A stretch of 64,000 nt of DNA from Rufibacter ruber (GCF_001647275.1 NZ_LRMM01000015.1:25924-89923), one strand, 5' to 3'. Counted from the stretch's first letter, positions 51,679 through 60,978 are shown. The notes: generated by a model from the letters alone, not told the origin. Numbers and translations: made by a program.

Positions 51679-51718
51679 TCTGTTTTCGGCCTGTTTTTCT
51701 TAAAACAGCGAAAAACAG
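51679..51718. repeat. Imperfect CTGTTTT palindrome
   Basis: TCTGTTTTCGGCCTGTTTTTC, TT, AAAACAGCGAAAAACAG. Confidence 0.78.
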
Positions 51719-52099
51719 CGGGAATTCCTTCCTGCCCCCCAAAAAAGGAAAGAGGCAGCATTTAAAAAACCATCCTCCCTCACTTCCCATCAGACTTGAA
51801 TTAAGTCCCTGACCTTGCTCTTCCCTGCTGTGGTGGGCGTATTCTCATACCCATGGCTGGCGGGTTCACCTCGCCTTCTCTTACAGAAAGTTACCTGCGC
51901 GGCGGTGCTGGTCAACCACAGGAATCTACCTGTTTAAATTAAATGGAGGCAAAACGTAAATATTATTAAACCACCTGCTAATTTTGGCGCCGCTTGTCTA
52001 GGCAGGCCAGGTGCGGGAAAAGGAATGGTATCAGCTTAACCTGCACCAAATCAATTTAAAGAATGGCTTTGCGGGAAGAGGGAATTAAACACATACCAA

Positions 52100-54046
52100 A
52101 TGAATAATACTAGCCACGCCCACCGGGTTTCGGGGGCCGGTCTGCTCATTGCTCTAGGCATCATTTACGGGGACATAGGAACGTCTCCTTTGTATGTGAT
52201 GAAAGCCATCATTGGGGCTTCCCCCATTAACTCCACGTTGGTCTACGGAGGTATCTCGTGCGTGGTCTGGACCCTTACCCTCCAGACCACCATCAAGTAC
52301 GTGATCCTGACCCTGCGGGCAGACAACAAGGGCGAAGGCGGGATCTTCTCGTTATACGCTCTGGTGCGGCGGCATGCCAAATGGCTCACGGTCCCGGCCA
52401 TTATAGGGGGTAGCGCGCTGCTGGCAGATGGCATCATTACCCCTCCCATCTCGGTTTCTTCAGCGGTGGAAGGGCTGGAGATCCTTTACCCGCACATCCC
52501 CACGGTGCCTATTGTCATCAGCATTCTCACGCTGCTGTTCCTGATGCAGAGTTTTGGAACGCAGATTGTGGGCAAAGCCTTCGGGCCGGTGATGTTCATC
52601 TGGTTCAGTATGCTGGCGGTGCTGGGCGGGTTATCTGTCATGCAGCACCCGGAGGTGCTAAAGGCGTTCAACCCGTACTACGCATATGATCTGCTGGTCA
52701 ACTACCCGGGGGGCTTTTGGCTGCTGGGGGCGGTGTTTCTCTGTACCACCGGGGCAGAGGCCTTGTATTCAGACCTGGGGCACTGCGGCAAAGGCAACAT
52801 CAGAATCAGCTGGGCGTTTGTGAAAGCCTGTCTCCTGCTCAATTATTTTGGCCAGGGGGCGTGGCTGATGCAGTTTGAAGGGCAGGAACTGAAACTGCTC
52901 TCCACCACTAATCCTTTTTATGGCATAATGCCAGATTGGTTCCTGATCTTCGGGATTGCCATTGCCACCATTGCCGCCATCATAGCCAGCCAAGCCTTGA
53001 TCACAGGTTCCTTTACGCTGATTGGCGAGGCCATCAGGCTGAACATGTGGCCGAAGGTGCGGCTCATCTACCCTACCAACGTGAAAGGGCAGCTGTATGT
53101 ACCCAGCATCAACTGGCTCCTGCTGTTTGGTTGTATTGGTGTGGTGCTGTATTTTGAGAAGTCAGAGAACATGGAGGCGGCTTACGGCCTGGCCATTACC
53201 ATGACCATGCTCATGACCACCACCCTGTTGAGCTATTATCTCATTGCCAAGCGTACCGCCCGCATCTGGGTGTTTCTGTTCCTGGCGGTGTACCTGGCCA
53301 TTGAAGGGTCTTTCCTGGTGGCCAACCTCATTAAATTCCCGCACGGCGGATGGGTGTCTCTGGTGATAGGCTTCCTGCTGATCAGCATCATGTACATCTG
53401 GCTCAAAGCCTTCTTCATCAAGCGCCGGCTTACCGAGTACGTTCGGCTTTCTGACTACGTGCCCATGCTCCGGGAGCTGAGCGAAGACGACTCCATTCCC
53501 AAATACAGTACGCACCTGGTGTTCATGACCAGTGCCGAGAGAACCTCTGAGATTGAATCAAAGATCATTTACTCCATCTTTCAGAAACGCCCCAAACGGG
53601 CCGACATTTACTGGTTCGTGCACGTGAACACCATGGATGAGCCGTACACCATGGAGTACAAGGTAAACGTTCTGGCGGCGCAGGATGTGGTGCGCATTGA
53701 CTTCCGGCTGGGTTTCCGGGTGGAGCAGCGCATTAACCTGTTCTTCCGGAAAGTGGTGGAGGACCTGGTGCAGAACGGCGAGGTAGACATTACCAGCCGC
53801 TACAGCTCCCTGAACAAACAGAATGTGATAGGAGACTTCAGGTTTGTGGTACTGGAGAAATTCCTGAGCTATGAAAACGACCTCCCCTTCTGGGAAAACA
53901 CCATCATGCAGTCGTACTTCAACATAAAACAGTTCACCGCCTCAGAAGGAAAGTGGTTTGGGCTAGACACCAGCTCTGTTAAAGTTGAAAAAGTGCCGCT
54001 CATCATCAAACCAGCCAGGGAGGTTGAACTGAAGCGTATTCTTTAA
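52100..54046 (+). CDS. kup: Kup-type low-affinity potassium uptake transporter
   Basis: 648 residues, the normal length. Twelve hydrophobic segments begin GAGLLIALGIIYGDIGTSPLYVM, which is the diagnostic Kup N-terminus (GIVYGDIGTSPLY). Further motifs are GEGGIFSLYALV, LLADGIITPPISVSSAVEGLE, GAVFLCTTGAEALYSDLGHCG, NYFGQGAWLM and QALITGSFTLIGEAIRLNMWPKVRLIYPTN. A cytoplasmic C-terminal domain of about 190 residues follows. It imports K+ with protons. Regulated by nothing visible upstream. A strong terminator follows. Confidence 0.97.
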   Translation: MNNTSHAHRVSGAGLLIALGIIYGDIGTSPLYVMKAIIGASPINSTLVYGGISCVVWTLTLQTTIKYVILTLRADNKGEGGIFSLYALVRRHAKWLTVPAIIGGSALLADGIITPPISVSSAVEGLEILYPHIPTVPIVISILTLLFLMQSFGTQIVGKAFGPVMFIWFSMLAVLGGLSVMQHPEVLKAFNPYYAYDLLVNYPGGFWLLGAVFLCTTGAEALYSDLGHCGKGNIRISWAFVKACLLLNYFGQGAWLMQFEGQELKLLSTTNPFYGIMPDWFLIFGIAIATIAAIIASQALITGSFTLIGEAIRLNMWPKVRLIYPTNVKGQLYVPSINWLLLFGCIGVVLYFEKSENMEAAYGLAITMTMLMTTTLLSYYLIAKRTARIWVFLFLAVYLAIEGSFLVANLIKFPHGGWVSLVIGFLLISIMYIWLKAFFIKRRLTEYVRLSDYVPMLRELSEDDSIPKYSTHLVFMTSAERTSEIESKIIYSIFQKRPKRADIYWFVHVNTMDEPYTMEYKVNVLAAQDVVRIDFRLGFRVEQRINLFFRKVVEDLVQNGEVDITSRYSSLNKQNVIGDFRFVVLEKFLSYENDLPFWENTIMQSYFNIKQFTASEGKWFGLDTSSVKVEKVPLIIKPAREVELKRIL

Positions 54047-54057
54047 ACCCTCCTTTG

Positions 54058-54102
54058 AAAAAGCGGGGCAAAAGCATTGGCTTTTGCCCCGCTTTTCTTT
54101 TA
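54058..54102 (+). terminator. Terminator after kup
   Basis: AAAAAGCGGGGCAAAAGC, ATTG, GCTTTTGCCCCGCTTTTC. Confidence 0.9.
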
Positions 54103-54115
54103 CAGGAGTTACAAT

Positions 54116-54154
54116 CTGTTTTCGCTGTTTTCACAAAAACAGCCCGAAAACAGA
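54116..54154. repeat. Copy of the CTGTTTT palindrome
   Basis: CTGTTTTCGCTGTTTTC, ACA, AAAACAGCCCGAAAACAG. Confidence 0.85.
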
Positions 54155-54394
54155 GATGCCAGCCCCCCTTCCCCTTCAGAGGGATAATCGAAAACACCAC
54201 CAGCCAATTCTCGGCACTGATTTAAACGGAGTGCCACCGGCGCGGGCAATTTCTGGCTTCGGTCTTGCTAACAGAAATGCAGGTTTAACTTTAAGATTGG
54301 TTTTCCTCAGAGTGTTCTGCCCTGCCCCCACGGCTCATGACGCAATCAAGACAATACCTGCTGAAAACTCATCGCGAATAGAACCTCCCCTTTA

Positions 54395-54434
54395 TGTTTT
54401 GGTGCTGTTTTGGGCAAAACAGCCCAAAAACAGA
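54395..54434. repeat. Copy of the CTGTTTT palindrome
   Basis: TGTTTTGGTGCTGTTTTG, GG, CAAAACAGCCCAAAAACA. One unpaired base in the left arm. Confidence 0.82.
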
Positions 54435-54462
54435 AAGAACACTAGATGATCTGGGCAGGCAC

Positions 54463-54493
54463 AAAAAAAAGGGAGCCCAGGGGCTCCCTTTTC
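54463..54493 (-). terminator. Terminator of the M61 peptidase gene
   Basis: On the minus strand AAGGGAGCCC, CT, GGGCTCCCTT plus T-run. Confidence 0.85.
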
Positions 54494-54510
54494 AAGGCTT
54501 CTTAAAAAGT

Positions 54511-56316
54511 CTATTTCTGCAGATGCAGCCAAGTGGCATTGGCTGCTTTCTGCGCTTCTGTAGGGGTTGGAACGCGGCTGGCAGCGTATTTCACCGTTTC
54601 GTTTTTCAACAGCTTGATGGGGAGAACCAGTATCTGGCCTGAGCGGTTTACCACCAGCTCCAGTACATCTCCCACCGCATACGCCGGAATAGATTTGTTC
54701 AGGTCATCTGACAACCGGTAGCCGTTCACGGCTATGATTTCGTCATTGACATTCAGACCACCCTGCCAGGCGCTTCCGTTCCGGATGACGCTGGTCACCA
54801 CCGGCTTGCCGGTTGCCGTAGAAATGCCGGCCCCCAGAAACGGTTCGTTCTGGTTTTTGTTCACATCTGTTAAGGTTACGCCCACCGTGGTGAGGTAAGC
54901 GCTGTAGTCCGGGGTTTTGGTGTTATACACAAAGTCTCTGAAGAAGCTCTCCAGAGAATGGCCGGCAAACTTCTCAACGCCCTGCTGGAATTCTTTATCA
55001 GTGAAACCGCGGCCTTTTTTCTTGTAGTACTGGTCATAGAGGTACCGCATGGCATCATCTAAACTGCTTTTGCCGTTAGACCCTTTCAGAATCTCCATGT
55101 CCAGCAGCAAACCTAAAACACCCCCAGAGGTGTAGTAGGAAATGTTGGTGTTGTAGGAGTTCTCGTCTGGGCGGTACTGCTTGATCCAGGCGTTGAAGCT
55201 GGACTCAGCGGGAGACATGGCTTTGTTGCCCGGGGAGTTGGCCACGCTGGTAATGCCAGCCGCAAGTTTTTCTAAATAGTCGCTATCTGAGGTGTAGCCA
55301 GCCCGGCGCAGGATCAAATCTGCATAATAGCTGGTAAAGCCTTCAGAGACCCAAAGCATGTTGGTGTAGTTCTCCTGGTCGTAATCAAACGGCCCCAGGG
55401 CAATTGGCCGCAGGCGTTTCACATTCCAGAGGTGGAAATACTCATGCGCCACCAGGTTCAGGAAACCTTTGTAGCCCCGCTCTGTGCCGTAGGTGGTACG
55501 CGTGGTTTGTAACGTGGTGGAGTTCAGGTGTTCCAGCCCGCCGCCGCCGCGCTCCAGGTTCTGTACAATGAAGAGGTAATAGTTCACAGACAGCTCGCCA
55601 AAAACTTTTACGGCGGTTTCGGTCACCTTTTGCATGTCTGCCATTAACCGTTTTGGGTCATAATTGCCATCACCGTACATGGCCACCTCATGCAGCACCC
55701 CGTTGGTTTTGAAGGAAAACACCTGGTGGTTTCCTATTTCAATGGGCGCATCTGCTAAGACATCATAATCTGGGGCCCGGTACGTAAACGGCTGGCCCTC
55801 TACCTTGGGCAGGCCGGTAGACACGGTTTTCCATCCTTTGAAAGGCACCACTGTTAAGGTAGACGGCAGGTTCTTGTTCCCTTCCGGGTACATGAACACG
55901 CTGGTCCCGTTGACATACCCGTGGCTGGCGTCAATGAAACTGGTGCGCACACTTACCTCAAAGGCGTAGACCCTGTATTTCACAGTTACGTCTTTTCCGC
56001 CGGAGGCGATGCGCCAGGTATTCTTGTCAATTTTGTCAGCGGCCACCCTATTGCCGCCGGCAAAGGCCTCAAAGCCCTCTACATTTTTAGCGAACTCCCT
56101 CACCAGGTAAGAGCCGGGGGCCCACACCGGCATGGTGAGGTCAAGGGTTTTGCCTTTAAAGCCAGAGAGGCTCATCTCTACTTCAAAGTAATGCGTATGG
56201 GGCTCTGGCATAGAGAGCCTGTAAGAGATAGAAGGTGCCGCCGCGGCCTGGGTGACAATGGCAAACGCCAGAACCACCAGCAAACCAGCCACCTTGGCTA
56301 AATTCTTTTGTAGCAT
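54511..56316 (-). CDS. M61-family glycyl aminopeptidase with PDZ domain
   Basis: 601 residues. Signal peptide VVLAFAIVTQAAAA. Residues about 25-190 are the M61 N-terminal beta domain (SYRLSMPEPHTHYFEVEMSLSGF). The gluzincin catalytic domain has VAHEYFHLWNVKRLRPIALGPFDY with HExxH near residue 295 and the third zinc ligand Glu in WVSEGFTSYYADLILRRAG. A PDZ module near residue 505-575 (GAGISTATGKPVVTSVIRNGSAWQGGLNVNDEIIAVNG) ends the protein. M61 peptidases remove N-terminal Gly (or Ala) from peptides; this one is exported. Expressed leftward with a terminator downstream. Confidence 0.93.
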   Translation of the reverse strand: MLQKNLAKVAGLLVVLAFAIVTQAAAAPSISYRLSMPEPHTHYFEVEMSLSGFKGKTLDLTMPVWAPGSYLVREFAKNVEGFEAFAGGNRVAADKIDKNTWRIASGGKDVTVKYRVYAFEVSVRTSFIDASHGYVNGTSVFMYPEGNKNLPSTLTVVPFKGWKTVSTGLPKVEGQPFTYRAPDYDVLADAPIEIGNHQVFSFKTNGVLHEVAMYGDGNYDPKRLMADMQKVTETAVKVFGELSVNYYLFIVQNLERGGGGLEHLNSTTLQTTRTTYGTERGYKGFLNLVAHEYFHLWNVKRLRPIALGPFDYDQENYTNMLWVSEGFTSYYADLILRRAGYTSDSDYLEKLAAGITSVANSPGNKAMSPAESSFNAWIKQYRPDENSYNTNISYYTSGGVLGLLLDMEILKGSNGKSSLDDAMRYLYDQYYKKKGRGFTDKEFQQGVEKFAGHSLESFFRDFVYNTKTPDYSAYLTTVGVTLTDVNKNQNEPFLGAGISTATGKPVVTSVIRNGSAWQGGLNVNDEIIAVNGYRLSDDLNKSIPAYAVGDVLELVVNRSGQILVLPIKLLKNETVKYAASRVPTPTEAQKAANATWLHLQK

Positions 56317-56441
56317 GATGTAGGGTTAGTTAGTATTTGTAAAACTTTAATATTACGGCAAAACAGTGGTTTTTCCAAAGTTGGCCCGGTGTTGGCAACC
56401 TCCCCTTCACCTGTTCACGTATGGAATATAAAAGAAACCCT

Positions 56442-57050
56442 ATGAAAAGGATTTGGATTGGATTTGGGGTAGTTCTCCTGCTGCTGGTGCTTTACAAAGC
56501 TATTTTTGGGGCAGGGAGTGTGCTGGGGCCGGCGGTGCGGCGTACCAGTCTGGACGGGGGGGACCGGGCGTTTCATGCTGACTCAGCTTCTGAGAAGGTG
56601 ACCGCCAAAACAGCAGGCGGGTCCTCTGCCAAGCTGGGGGTGCTGGATGGGGACTATGCCACCAAAGCCGACAGCCTGGTGGCGTTCGCCCTGCAGCGGT
56701 ACGGGGCGGAGTACACGTACGGCGGGGTGACAGAAGAAGGCTTTGACTGTTCGGGCTTCATCACCTACGTCTTTGGGGAGTTCAAGGTAGACATTCCGCA
56801 TGGCTCCACCCTTCAATCAAAAATTGGCGATACGGTCCCGTTGCAGCAGGCTAAAAAAGGGGACCTGATCATTTTTACCGGCACCAACCTGAAGGACCGC
56901 ACCCCTGGGCACGTGGGCATTGTCATCACCAACCCACCCAAGGCCGTTCAGTTTGTACACTCCTCCTCTAACGGCGGCGTAAAAGTGAGTGAAGTGGAAG
57001 GCACCCTTTACCAGAAGCGGTTTCTAGATGTGCGGCGGGTATTGCCATAA
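56442..57050 (+). CDS. NlpC/P60 (C40) peptidoglycan endopeptidase
   Basis: 202 residues from ATG 56442 (MKRIWIGFGVVLLLLVLYKAI); an ATG at 56421 adds seven residues. One membrane-anchor helix is followed by a linker and the NlpC/P60 domain: ALQRYGAEYTYGGVTEEGFDCSGFITYVFGEF (nucleophilic Cys near residue 103), LQSKIGDTVPLQQAKKGDLIIFTG and PGHVGIVITNPPKAVQFVHSSS (His). The third polar residue would lie in the QFVHSSS strand. Cleaves gamma-D-Glu-diamino acid bonds in peptidoglycan. Probably acts at the periplasmic face. Confidence 0.9.
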   Translation: MKRIWIGFGVVLLLLVLYKAIFGAGSVLGPAVRRTSLDGGDRAFHADSASEKVTAKTAGGSSAKLGVLDGDYATKADSLVAFALQRYGAEYTYGGVTEEGFDCSGFITYVFGEFKVDIPHGSTLQSKIGDTVPLQQAKKGDLIIFTGTNLKDRTPGHVGIVITNPPKAVQFVHSSSNGGVKVSEVEGTLYQKRFLDVRRVLP

Positions 57051-57106
57051 ACAGAGCGAGAGGCGCGCTTCCCGGCAGGAGTAAATAGGGACTAACTGCC
57101 TAAAGT

Positions 57107-57147
57107 GTGTTTTTGGCCTGTTTTCTGGAAATCAGGCCAAAAACAGC
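57107..57147. repeat. Copy of the CTGTTTT palindrome, TTGGCC/GGCCAA variant
   Basis: GTGTTTTTGGCCTGTTTTC, TGG, AAATCAGGCCAAAAACAGC. Compensated inner pairs. Confidence 0.88.
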
Positions 57148-57192
57148 ACTACCCTGAAAGGGACTCCCCGCTTTTACCGTGCAGGAAAGGGC

Positions 57193-57228
57193 AAAAAAAT
57201 ACCCGGCCATTGCAGTAGCCGGGTACGG
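57193..57228 (-). terminator. Minus-strand terminator
   Basis: Minus strand TACCCGGC, 10-base loop, GCCGGGTA, then a seven-base T-run. There is no T-run on the plus strand. It would end a transcript coming from the right (57240-57920). Confidence 0.8.
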
Positions 57229-57553
57229 AATCCTTTGAAATGGTATCAAGCGACACAGGAAGGAACTGCCTCCCTCACACGCCTGGCTACCTCATGCCGG
57301 ATTCGCCAGTAGACCAAGGTCTTTTAGCAAGCTTCAACACGGTTAACGGTTGACACATGAGCTAGGCTTGATACATTCTTACTGGGATTAGACACTTTTA
57401 CCTCCTTTCTTTAAGTCCAACATTAACCCATCTGGACTTCCAAATACCTTATGGTTGCGTAGAAGGGCCAGAAGCACTCGCTTCTGATTTATAAAGGTAA
57501 AAGACGTGCCGAAAGTTCAAAAGGTTTAGGGTAAAAAATTACCCTTCTCAATC
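57229..57553 (-). other. Untranslated or unannotated transcript region with a small ORF
   Basis: About 325 bp between the 120-residue membrane gene and the terminator. On the minus strand an unusually good ribosome site AAAGGAGGT precedes GTG 57395, opening a 23-codon frame (SNPSKNVSSLAHVSTVNRVE then AC) that ends at TAA 57324. The same frame continues after the stop as KTLVYWRIRHEVARRVREA to TGA about 57249. A true small protein, a broken gene, or a structured RNA are all possible. No known RNA family recognised. Confidence 0.35.
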
Positions 57554-57916
57554 TCAGTCACTTAATTTATCTGTAAGGAAAATATACCCCCAGAGGCCCG
57601 CTAACACCACCTCGGCGGCCGCGTCTAAGAGGTAAACGTTCAGGATGACATCATGAAAAGCGTACCGCATATCTATGGCCGCCAGGCCTGCTGCGCAAAA
57701 GAAACCCAGCAGGCCCACGCTTCTCTCCACCCTCTTCTGCAGCGCAGAGGCAATGAAGGTGGCCCCTACCACCAAGACCAGAATACCTACCGTCACTACC
57801 AGCCACACCTCGTTCTTGGGCCCGGTCACGGCCAGAAAGCTAGGCATGTGCAGCAGGGGCCAAATACCCGTGAGGATGTAAAAGATCCCCTGCACCCAAA
57901 GTACTGTTCTGCGCAT
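57554..57916 (-). CDS. Small four-helix membrane protein of unknown function
   Basis: 120 residues with four hydrophobic segments: VLWVQGIFYILTGIWPLL, LVVTVGILVLVVGATFIASAL, VGLLGFFCAAGLAAIDM and YLLDAAAEVVLAGLWGYIFL. Related small integral membrane proteins are widespread and uncharacterised. It is divergent from the DUF2147 gene. Confidence 0.8.
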   Translation of the reverse strand: MRRTVLWVQGIFYILTGIWPLLHMPSFLAVTGPKNEVWLVVTVGILVLVVGATFIASALQKRVERSVGLLGFFCAAGLAAIDMRYAFHDVILNVYLLDAAAEVVLAGLWGYIFLTDKLSD

Positions 57917-58037
57917 CTTGCTCTATTCTAAAGTATAAATAAAATTTCTTCTGCTATTTTCCGCCAGGTGTGTTTTTGGTCTCTAATTTGCTTATATTTC
58001 ATAACAAAAACCAAACATCTATCAAACAGCAACACGT

Positions 58038-58466
58038 ATGAGAAAAATCTTTTTGTTCGCCTTGTTCCTTTGCCTGACAACCATGGCCTGGGCTCAGAAG
58101 AAATCACCCATTGGCGTATGGACGAATGAAGAAAAGGAAGCACGCTTTGAGATTTACCAATGCGGTGACAAGCTTTGCGGTAAAATCATCTGGCTCAAAG
58201 AGCCCAACCGCGACGGCAAACCAAAGGTAGACCAGTTCAACCCTGACCCTAAGCTGCAGAACCGCCCCATCATTGGCATGGTCTTCCTGAAAAACTTTGC
58301 ACCAGACGGAGATAACAAATGGGACGATGGTCGTATCTATGATCCAAAATCAGGCAAAGAATATGATTCTTACATGAAGCTGGTAGGAAATGACAAACTG
58401 GAGGTAAAAGGCTACCTGGGTATTTCCCTCATTGGCCGTACCCAAACCTGGACCAGAGTGAAATAA
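58038..58466 (+). CDS. DUF2147 exported protein
   Basis: 142 residues. Signal peptide FLFALFLCLTTMAWAQ, then SPIGVWTNEEKEARFEIYQCGDKLCGKIIWLKEPNRDGKP, the DUF2147 signature (GxWxxE, CGxxLCGKIxWL), and IYDPKSGKEYDSYMKLVGNDKLEVKGYLGISLIGRTQTWTRV. The two Cys probably form a disulphide. Lipocalin-like beta barrel of unknown ligand, periplasmic or secreted. A terminator follows. Confidence 0.93.
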   Translation: MRKIFLFALFLCLTTMAWAQKKSPIGVWTNEEKEARFEIYQCGDKLCGKIIWLKEPNRDGKPKVDQFNPDPKLQNRPIIGMVFLKNFAPDGDNKWDDGRIYDPKSGKEYDSYMKLVGNDKLEVKGYLGISLIGRTQTWTRVK

Positions 58467-58488
58467 AGAGACTCTTTTCTAGAGAAAC

Positions 58489-58529
58489 AAAAGGCGGGGA
58501 ACAGATGCTGTTCCCCGCCTTTATTTTTT
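58489..58529 (+). terminator. Terminator after the DUF2147 gene
   Basis: AAAAGGCGGGGAACAG, ATG, CTGTTCCCCGCCTTTA, T-rich tail. Confidence 0.9.
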
Positions 58530-58694
58530 GCCTTTCACGCCCCTGCTGGCCAGTTTGAAAAAAAGGTGCAGATATTCCCCCTTTTCCCTGATTCATAAGG
58601 AAGCAAAACAGGTTGAAGCCTTACCCTAGGGTATCCTATAGTTCAATTAACTCACTATTGGTGGCAGGTTCCATGGCAGAGGTTAAGGCATTTT

Positions 58695-58736
58695 CCTGAT
58701 TTGGGGCTGTTTTTCAGAAAACAGCCCCAAAACAGG
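58695..58736. repeat. Near-perfect CTGTTTT palindrome
   Basis: CCTGATTTGGGGCTGTTTTTC, loop, GAAAACAGCCCCAAAACAGG; one mismatch (A for T) in the left arm. Between convergent genes. Confidence 0.92.
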
Positions 58737-58796
58737 AAAATGGCAGGCTGCTTTTATCAGGTTCTGGAAGGATCCTTTCTCTGGGGAGAAGGCACA

Positions 58797-59267
58797 CTAA
58801 CAGAGGTCAGTGATTTGAACCTTCTTATCTCTGAAGACGAAATAGTCGCCTTTGGTCTTTCCGTTCATGGCCTGAAACACCGGAGATGCCGGCGAAATGG
58901 CAAAATACTTTTCACCCTCTACTTCTATTTCACCCAGGCTCACAGAGATGAAATAATTCTGGGTATCTGTTTTCACCACAGAACCCAAGGAAATATCTTC
59001 GTTTACTTTATTGCGAACAATACGCTTCAAGATGCTCAACTTGCCCATTGCCTCATCCAGCTGTTTGGCAAACATGTCGCGCTGAATATGGCACGCCTCC
59101 CGGAACGACTCAAACTTGTCTTCAATGGCACCCTGGCTTTCATTGGCGCTGGCTTGGGCTTCTTCCATGGCCACACGGGCATTCTCTACAAAATCAGTCT
59201 GAAGGCGCAGGCACTCATCCAGGAGACGTTGTTTGATGTCCAGTTCGTAAGTGGTTTCTGTATTCAT
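58797..59267 (-). CDS. GreA/GreB-like protein (coiled-coil plus FKBP-like C-domain)
   Basis: 156 residues. Residues 1-80 are an antiparallel-coiled-coil-like helical stretch (DIKQRLLDECLRLQTDFVENARVAMEEAQASANE). Residues 90-156 resemble the GreA/B C-terminal domain: DISLGSVVKTDTQNYFISVSLGEIEVEGEKYFAISPASPVFQAMNGKTKGDYFVFRDKKVQI, in particular the ISPASP segment. Bacteroidota homologues are often mis-annotated. It may bind RNA polymerase, but the acidic tip residues of true GreA are not identified here. Confidence 0.7.
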   Translation of the reverse strand: MNTETTYELDIKQRLLDECLRLQTDFVENARVAMEEAQASANESQGAIEDKFESFREACHIQRDMFAKQLDEAMGKLSILKRIVRNKVNEDISLGSVVKTDTQNYFISVSLGEIEVEGEKYFAISPASPVFQAMNGKTKGDYFVFRDKKVQITDLC

Positions 59268-59779
59268 AGTTTCATTTGTTTTTTGTTGACAAAGGGCAGG
59301 CCTCAGAACCAGCCTCTTCTAAATGCTTGGTCGTTCACAGAAAAAACAGCTCCTCAGGAAGCAGAAGCCAGTTTTAGTCTGTTTTGCAAAAAAGAGCTCA
59401 GAAACAGAAAGTCCTGGAAGAACTCTTTCGTTGCAAAGCTTTAAACTGTTTAAAAGTAATTTTGTTAGAAAAAGATAGAATAAAATTTTGAATTCCGCTA
59501 AACCCTTTGCAGTGTTTTTCTGTGAAGCGGGCGGGTTTCCTGCTCTTTTGCGCCAGAGGAGCACCTCCTTTTTCAGCCATGGTGGAGCAAGAGGATAAAG
59601 TTTGGCCAATGCCCCTGCTGCGCGTTGTCTTATGCTCATCTTGTATGGGCACAGGTATTGGCAGAACTGAGTTTAGGGGCAAAATGAAACGCTCATAAGG
59701 TCTCATTACGCACCAATAATCACCCCCGCAGAGCCAGGAGTTTTTCTCAGGCCCTGCGGGGGTATGATAGGCTGCAGAA
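59268..59779. other. Intergenic stretch
   Basis: About 510 bp with a degenerate palindrome (59370-59410) and a G+C-rich hairpin ACCCCCGCAG/CTGCGGGGGT at 59722-59762 that lacks a T-run. Minus-strand frames of 106 and 140 codons here cross the repeat and are not supported. Confidence 0.55.
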
Positions 59780-60844
59780 CTACTGCACCAGTACTTTTTC
59801 AGCCTGTATGGTTTTACCACACCTGATCTGAATCACATATAAGCCGCGCCCGTACTTGCCCAGGTTTATCTCTTTCTGGTAAAGCCCTTTAAAGCTCCGG
59901 TGCTCCTCTTCAACTACTGTTTTCCCAGCACTGTTCACCACCCTCACCATCACTTCAGCTTTCTGGGGGACTTCAAAGGAAAGCTGTACCACCCCGCTGG
60001 TTGGGTTTGGGAATACCTTTACCTGCCGCTGAACCGGCTTAGCAGGGACTTCTTTTGCTGTGTTCTGCTTTTGGGTTGCCTTTGCTTTCGCCCCCTTTAG
60101 TGGCGCCTTCCTTAAAATTATATGGAAAGAATTACCAGCGGGTACCCGTATCATTTCATAATCTCCCGTCTCAATTGTTTGGGCAGCACCCTGTGATTGC
60201 AGACGTAAAACCCGTACAGGTCCCTCTCCATCTGCCTCTATCCTCACCTTTTCCCGGAGCAGGAAGGTGTCAGCAGGAACCAGCCCAGAAGAGTCCAGCC
60301 TGATGAACGCCCTGTTCCTGAGCAAAGAGTCTGACTTTATTAGCTGCCTGATCACCAGCGGGTGCCTGAGGGCCAACATCCGGCTGGAGTCACGTAGCGT
60401 CTGCCACTGTTCATGTTCGCCTCCCCTCCTGAATACCAGCCCCCTAACAGTATGCCTCAAAAGGGAATCTGCTCCCAGTAACCGGTAAACAACGGCCCTG
60501 ATGGAATCAGAAGTTTTTGAATAATCTTCTATCAGGATATCTGGCTTCACAAACGTAGTGACCTGGGCTGGCTCTATCCTCTTTGCCCCTAACCCCAGAA
60601 GCGTGCCGGCATTCAGGTTCAGCTGCTTTACAGCCCCCTGCCACGTCTCCCCTTTCTGAATAGTGAGAGTAGTGTCAAGGAAATAATAGTGCCTGTCTAT
60701 CTTTTTCACAATTTTAACTTTCGCCCTGACAGAGGCGTCTTGCTGTAGTTGCTCTGGGCTCTGGGCAAAAGCCCCTGAGAAAGAGAATGCGAAACCCGCT
60801 GCCACTGCTGTTGCTGCTCTCTTAAAAAGTTGTTTTTGTGTCAT
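59780..60844 (-). CDS. Secreted protein with T9SS type A sorting domain
   Basis: 354 residues. Signal peptide ends AFSFSGAFAQ. The middle contains helical and beta segments of unknown fold (HYYFLDTTLTIQKGETWQGAVKQLNL, DSIRAVVYRLLGADSLLRHTVRGLVF). The last 80 residues are the Por_Secre_tail/type A sorting module: VKVFPNPTSGVVQLSFEVPQKAEVMVRVVNSAGKTV, KGLYQKEINLGKYGRGLYVIQIRCG and EKVLVQ. It is exported by T9SS and probably surface-bound. It is divergent from the kinase gene at 60992, and DLLR/DSIR-type text also occurs in the kinase sensor domain, so the two may be functionally linked. Confidence 0.85.
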   Translation of the reverse strand: MTQKQLFKRAATAVAAGFAFSFSGAFAQSPEQLQQDASVRAKVKIVKKIDRHYYFLDTTLTIQKGETWQGAVKQLNLNAGTLLGLGAKRIEPAQVTTFVKPDILIEDYSKTSDSIRAVVYRLLGADSLLRHTVRGLVFRRGGEHEQWQTLRDSSRMLALRHPLVIRQLIKSDSLLRNRAFIRLDSSGLVPADTFLLREKVRIEADGEGPVRVLRLQSQGAAQTIETGDYEMIRVPAGNSFHIILRKAPLKGAKAKATQKQNTAKEVPAKPVQRQVKVFPNPTSGVVQLSFEVPQKAEVMVRVVNSAGKTVVEEEHRSFKGLYQKEINLGKYGRGLYVIQIRCGKTIQAEKVLVQ

Positions 60845-60978
60845 ATCTAGTGTACATTAGGTGAGGCTATGTGATTGACTGTTACAAAATTAGCAGACGC
60901 ACCTATGGCAGCGGGTTAAGGCTTCGTTAATGTCTGTTAAAGAAAAGTTAAAGTACTGTTTCGCAGAGTTGGGGCTAG

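Larger units (their letters stand above)
51280..52099. other. Long intergenic stretch upstream of kup
   Basis: About 820 bp with no gene I can support. It holds two palindrome copies (51469 and 51679). Short frames here run through the repeats. I see no c-di-AMP-type riboswitch or other known leader element before kup. Confidence 0.55.

Noticed and set aside
52040..52099. Riboswitch upstream of kup
   Set aside because: No ydaO/yuaA-type or other recognisable aptamer consensus could be drawn.
59319..59820. Minus-strand frames of 106 and 140 codons
   Set aside because: They overlap each other in different frames, cross a degenerate palindrome and lack recognisable features.
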